A stretch of DNA of 64,000 nucleotides. Origin: Escherichia coli DSM 30083 = JCM 1649 = ATCC 11775 (GTDB lineage Bacteria; Pseudomonadota; Gammaproteobacteria; Enterobacterales; Enterobacteriaceae). The notes below the pieces were generated by a model. That model was not told the origin of the DNA, searched no databases, and saw only the letters and a program-made list of their open reading frames with translations. Positions 61,515 to 64,000 of the stretch are shown here, piece by piece. The stretch is taken from positions 806,001 through 870,000 of the forward strand of contig NZ_CP033092.2 in NCBI RefSeq assembly GCF_003697165.2, given 5' to 3'. Numbering within the stretch: the first letter of the stretch is position 1; each line of letters begins with the position of its first letter. The position numbers and the translations under genes are program-made.

Positions 61515-64000
61515 CTAAACCTGACGCCTCTCAAGACTATTATAAATAGCCTCAATCTCACCCTTCAGGTTATCACCGCAATAAACCATTGAGGTATCGT
61601 ATCGTTCATATCGCGCTTCCCGTGTCGCACTAAACCAGTTGAACGATCCCACGCATAGCAAACCATCATCACCAATAACAATTTTGCTATGAACACGGTT
61701 TACCAGCTTTGTAGCAATACCCAGCGCATTCAGTTTCTCCAGCGCCGCTTTAAGGTTCTGCTGCTTCTCTTTTCGCTTCTCAAAATCTTTATGTTCAGTG
61801 TTGTAGCTTCTGTCAGTGACTATCGTGACGTTAATACCACGTGAACACGCCGCAATCATAGAATCAAGAAAACCGGTTTGCTCCAGCTTTTGCCAGGTCA
61901 GCCATGGAGAAACTATCGTGATGTGTTTATCGGTATTTTCGAACGTCTGATTCAGGAAGTTATCATGCTGCTCCACACCATGAAGTGTGTAGATTTTGGT
62001 CTCGGAAGTTTTTAAATCCTTACGCTCTTTATAATCAAAAGAGAGCGCATTCTTCTCTGACTCAAAGAGGTATTTTGCCAGTAATCCCCGTGGAGATGAG
62101 GCTGGCTGGACCTCAAACAGATCCATATCGCCGAAGACCAGGAAGCTATCCTTCGCACGGGAGACTGCAACATTCAGCATGCTGTTATCGCTATCAATAA
62201 ACCCGCCGTCTTCATGTTTTGAATAGACTGGCGAGAATATAACAATCGCTCTTTCCGCTCCCTGAAGAGAGTGCACGGTGCCCACTGTGAGCGACTTTTC
62301 ATTCGCGCCCGTACTGATACCTTGTTTACCCAGCGCCTGTTTGATAGTGGATACCTGCGCGCTAAAAGGCGTCACGATACCGACAACTTCATGAAGCGAT
62401 TTGCCGTAATGCGCTTCAATATTTTGCTGGTTCTCTGCCAACCAGGCCGCTATCGTTTCAGCCTCAAGCAAATTATATCTACTTCCACTACTTGCCTGCT
62501 CTCCTTTACCATCAATATGGAGATAACCCATTGCGGGCATTAAATTGCTCTCTTCACGCCCTCTTTTAGGCAACAACTTACCGTGATAGCAGAGCGTATT
62601 ACAGTATCCAATAATATTATCGAAGCACCGGCGGTGTTCATATAGGTACATACCACGAGCCAGTTCGGGATCATATTGATAGCGCGAAGCAAACTGCGCT
62701 ATTTTCATAACGCTGCCAGATGCGGCACTTTTACCAAGGTCTGCGATTGCCGTATATTTCTCGGTAATCTCTTCTTGCGTACTGCCAGACAGAATTTTTT
62801 CCGCAAGCATGTTACCGACATCAATCGCGGGAGCAATACTCCATATTGGCGGGATCTGCTCCGTATCGCCAATCACTAATGCCTTCTTAGCTAATGCAAA
62901 CGAGGCAGCAGCCACTTCAGGAAGCACCTGCCCGGCTTCATCGACAATGAGTAAATCGGCAAAATCATACAAATAACTTTTCTCGAATTTACGTTGTCCT
63001 TTGTGCTCACTTATCTGCATATTGCCGGGCAGCATATAGCATGTCATCACCACACATGGAGTGAGTTTCATTCGACGTTGCCAACGGGCGGTTACCCCTT
63101 TAGCGCCTTTTTTCTTCTTCTCTTCCTGCAGATCATCAATTCTGGCCATATCCATCAGCCAACGACCTTCCCAGTAGTGAGTCGTCAGTAAAAATGCAGG
63201 GAAGCGAATCTGCGTATCAGCCAGTTCATCGGCCTGTGAGAAGCTCAGTTCCTCGTCGCCCTCATACCCTAAATCAAATGCCAGCCTCTGCCACTCCTGA
63301 ACCGCCTGCTGTTCTTTAAGAACGATTTCATGGGCGGAGTCAATCTGCTGCCGGTATGTTGTTTGCTCGCGCTCAGCGGAATTGAGCAGCCCATCAATAT
63401 TACGTTCGATAGTTTCAGGATCAGACCACTGATTTCCTGCAATCAGCGCGCCTAATTTATCTTCGAGAAACAGCTGTATTTGGTACTGTCGCTTACTACG
63501 AACCGCTGGGAGCCAGGAAAATAATGAATAGATCAGTGATTCACCGGCGCGATATTTTTTCCATTCCGTTTTAGCACTCTTCAGTAGAGTGACTTTTTGT
63601 TCTTGTCCGGAAAGTAATTTATTTAAATTATCGAGATATTGCTCAATATCATTAGCAATAAGCTCACGCGCAGCCCGTACCTGGCTTAACGTTTGCCATG
63701 TTGCGTTCAGTCTTTTCAATTGCTCGGATTTTGCTACCAACTGACCATGCAGGAGTTCAATGACCTTTTCAGGGGATGAACACTCTTTTTCAGGAAAAGC
63801 TGCCTTAGCTTTCTCGAGATAAAACAGCAGTGCATCCTCTACATACTCTTTTGACTCAACCTGGTTGAAGAAATCTTCAGTTTGATATTTTTTGGCTGCC
63901 TCAGCTTTACGAGTGCTTGAGGGAAAATAAGCGCCGAAGCTTTTCAGCTCAGGTAACCATCGTCCGGCCATTGCACCAGTGCCCTGTGAAAAATCTTTCC
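61515..64000 (-). CDS. Helicase-PLD nuclease fusion (type II Mokosh-like), C-terminal part
   Basis: The frame is open through base 64000, so the N-terminus, including Walker A, lies outside the window. The visible 827 or so residues hold a coiled-coil insertion (first 250), then SF1/COG1112-type helicase motifs: Walker B LLIVDEAGQVLPEVA, motif III LVIGDTEQIPPIWS, GIVTPFSAQVSTIK, TVGTVHSLQGAERAIVIFSP (motif V) and LNVAVSRAKDSFLVFGD (motif VI). A phospholipase D-type nuclease domain follows at the C-terminus (VHSKIVIGDDGLLCVGSFNW, the HKD motif). Fusion of a COG1112 helicase with one PLD domain is the architecture described for MkoC of type II Mokosh phage defence. The name is inferred from architecture, not from a database match. 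Confidence 0.7.
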   Translation of the reverse strand, partial: KDFSQGTGAMAGRWLPELKSFGAYFPSSTRKAEAAKKYQTEDFFNQVESKEYVEDALLFYLEKAKAAFPEKECSSPEKVIELLHGQLVAKSEQLKRLNATWQTLSQVRAARELIANDIEQYLDNLNKLLSGQEQKVTLLKSAKTEWKKYRAGESLIYSLFSWLPAVRSKRQYQIQLFLEDKLGALIAGNQWSDPETIERNIDGLLNSAEREQTTYRQQIDSAHEIVLKEQQAVQEWQRLAFDLGYEGDEELSFSQADELADTQIRFPAFLLTTHYWEGRWLMDMARIDDLQEEKKKKGAKGVTARWQRRMKLTPCVVMTCYMLPGNMQISEHKGQRKFEKSYLYDFADLLIVDEAGQVLPEVAAASFALAKKALVIGDTEQIPPIWSIAPAIDVGNMLAEKILSGSTQEEITEKYTAIADLGKSAASGSVMKIAQFASRYQYDPELARGMYLYEHRRCFDNIIGYCNTLCYHGKLLPKRGREESNLMPAMGYLHIDGKGEQASSGSRYNLLEAETIAAWLAENQQNIEAHYGKSLHEVVGIVTPFSAQVSTIKQALGKQGISTGANEKSLTVGTVHSLQGAERAIVIFSPVYSKHEDGGFIDSDNSMLNVAVSRAKDSFLVFGDMDLFEVQPASSPRGLLAKYLFESEKNALSFDYKERKDLKTSETKIYTLHGVEQHDNFLNQTFENTDKHITIVSPWLTWQKLEQTGFLDSMIAACSRGINVTIVTDRSYNTEHKDFEKRKEKQQNLKAALEKLNALGIATKLVNRVHSKIVIGDDGLLCVGSFNWFSATREARYERYDTSMVYCGDNLKGEIEAIYNSLERRQV

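Overview
The window is from an extraintestinal pathogenic Escherichia coli of capsule type K1, from the pheV region of the chromosome. The evidence is a neuE/neuS-kpsSCUDEF capsule locus, a 3' fragment of a tRNA-Phe gene followed by its terminator, and a long mosaic island carrying iha, a complete pap operon with a class II papG, and a hra1/hek-type adhesin. Identifications rest on recognised protein sequence and motifs; no database search was run.

Layout. (1) 1-9941: end of the AT-rich K1 serotype region (neuE fragment, neuS, + strand) converging on the conserved export and lipid-anchor operon kpsFEDUCS (- strand), whose promoter lies near 10174-10201. (2) 9942-11152: AT-rich leader, an IS110-family remnant, and a copy of the last 22 bases of tRNA-Phe at 11131-11152. 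This marks the pheV-distal end of the island; everything to the right is island, and the integrase and intact tRNA gene must lie beyond base 64000. (3) 11153-20524: an EAL phosphodiesterase, then a CP4-type block on the - strand (yfjP-like GTPase, WYL regulator, ykfF, yfjQ, ArdB/KlcA antirestriction, yeeS, yeeT, the cbeA/cbtA antitoxin-toxin pair and three DUF genes). (4) 20525-25578: two unrecognised convergent genes, a 1.7-kb gene-poor tract with iteron-like repeats, and a phage Gp2/YfjJ-type replication-like gene. (5) 25579-36600: iha with a Fur box, a decayed IS256-family element, a complete IS629-type element that has removed the 5' end of an OLD-family nuclease gene, an unknown ORF, ibrA-ibrB (frameshifted)-perC-like-unknown, and an isolated Tn5/IS50-like terminal sequence. 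(6) 36683-43314: the phosphoglycerate-responsive pgtA-pgtB-pgtC operon with divergent transporter pgtP, then a small hypothetical gene. (7) 43312-46759: a decayed IS2-group element, two more Gp2/YfjJ-type genes, an AlpA regulator and a tiny zinc-ribbon protein. (8) 46950-56040: papI, the Lrp/Dam/PapB switch region, and papBAHCDJKEFG. (9) 56041-61406: the hra1/hek outer-membrane adhesin, and a phosphoethanolamine-transferase-like gene split by an IS21-family element. (10) 61515-64000: C-terminal part of a helicase-PLD nuclease that resembles the type II Mokosh anti-phage protein and runs off the window.

Working together: the kps and neu products build and export the polysialic acid capsule on a Kdo-glycolipid anchor. 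pap, iha and hra1 supply adhesion to host cells, and iha is probably iron-controlled. pgt senses and imports phosphoglycerates. The other genes mostly concern mobile-element maintenance and phage conflict (toxin-antitoxin, antirestriction, OLD nuclease, helicase-PLD), and several are visibly broken by insertion sequences or frameshifts.
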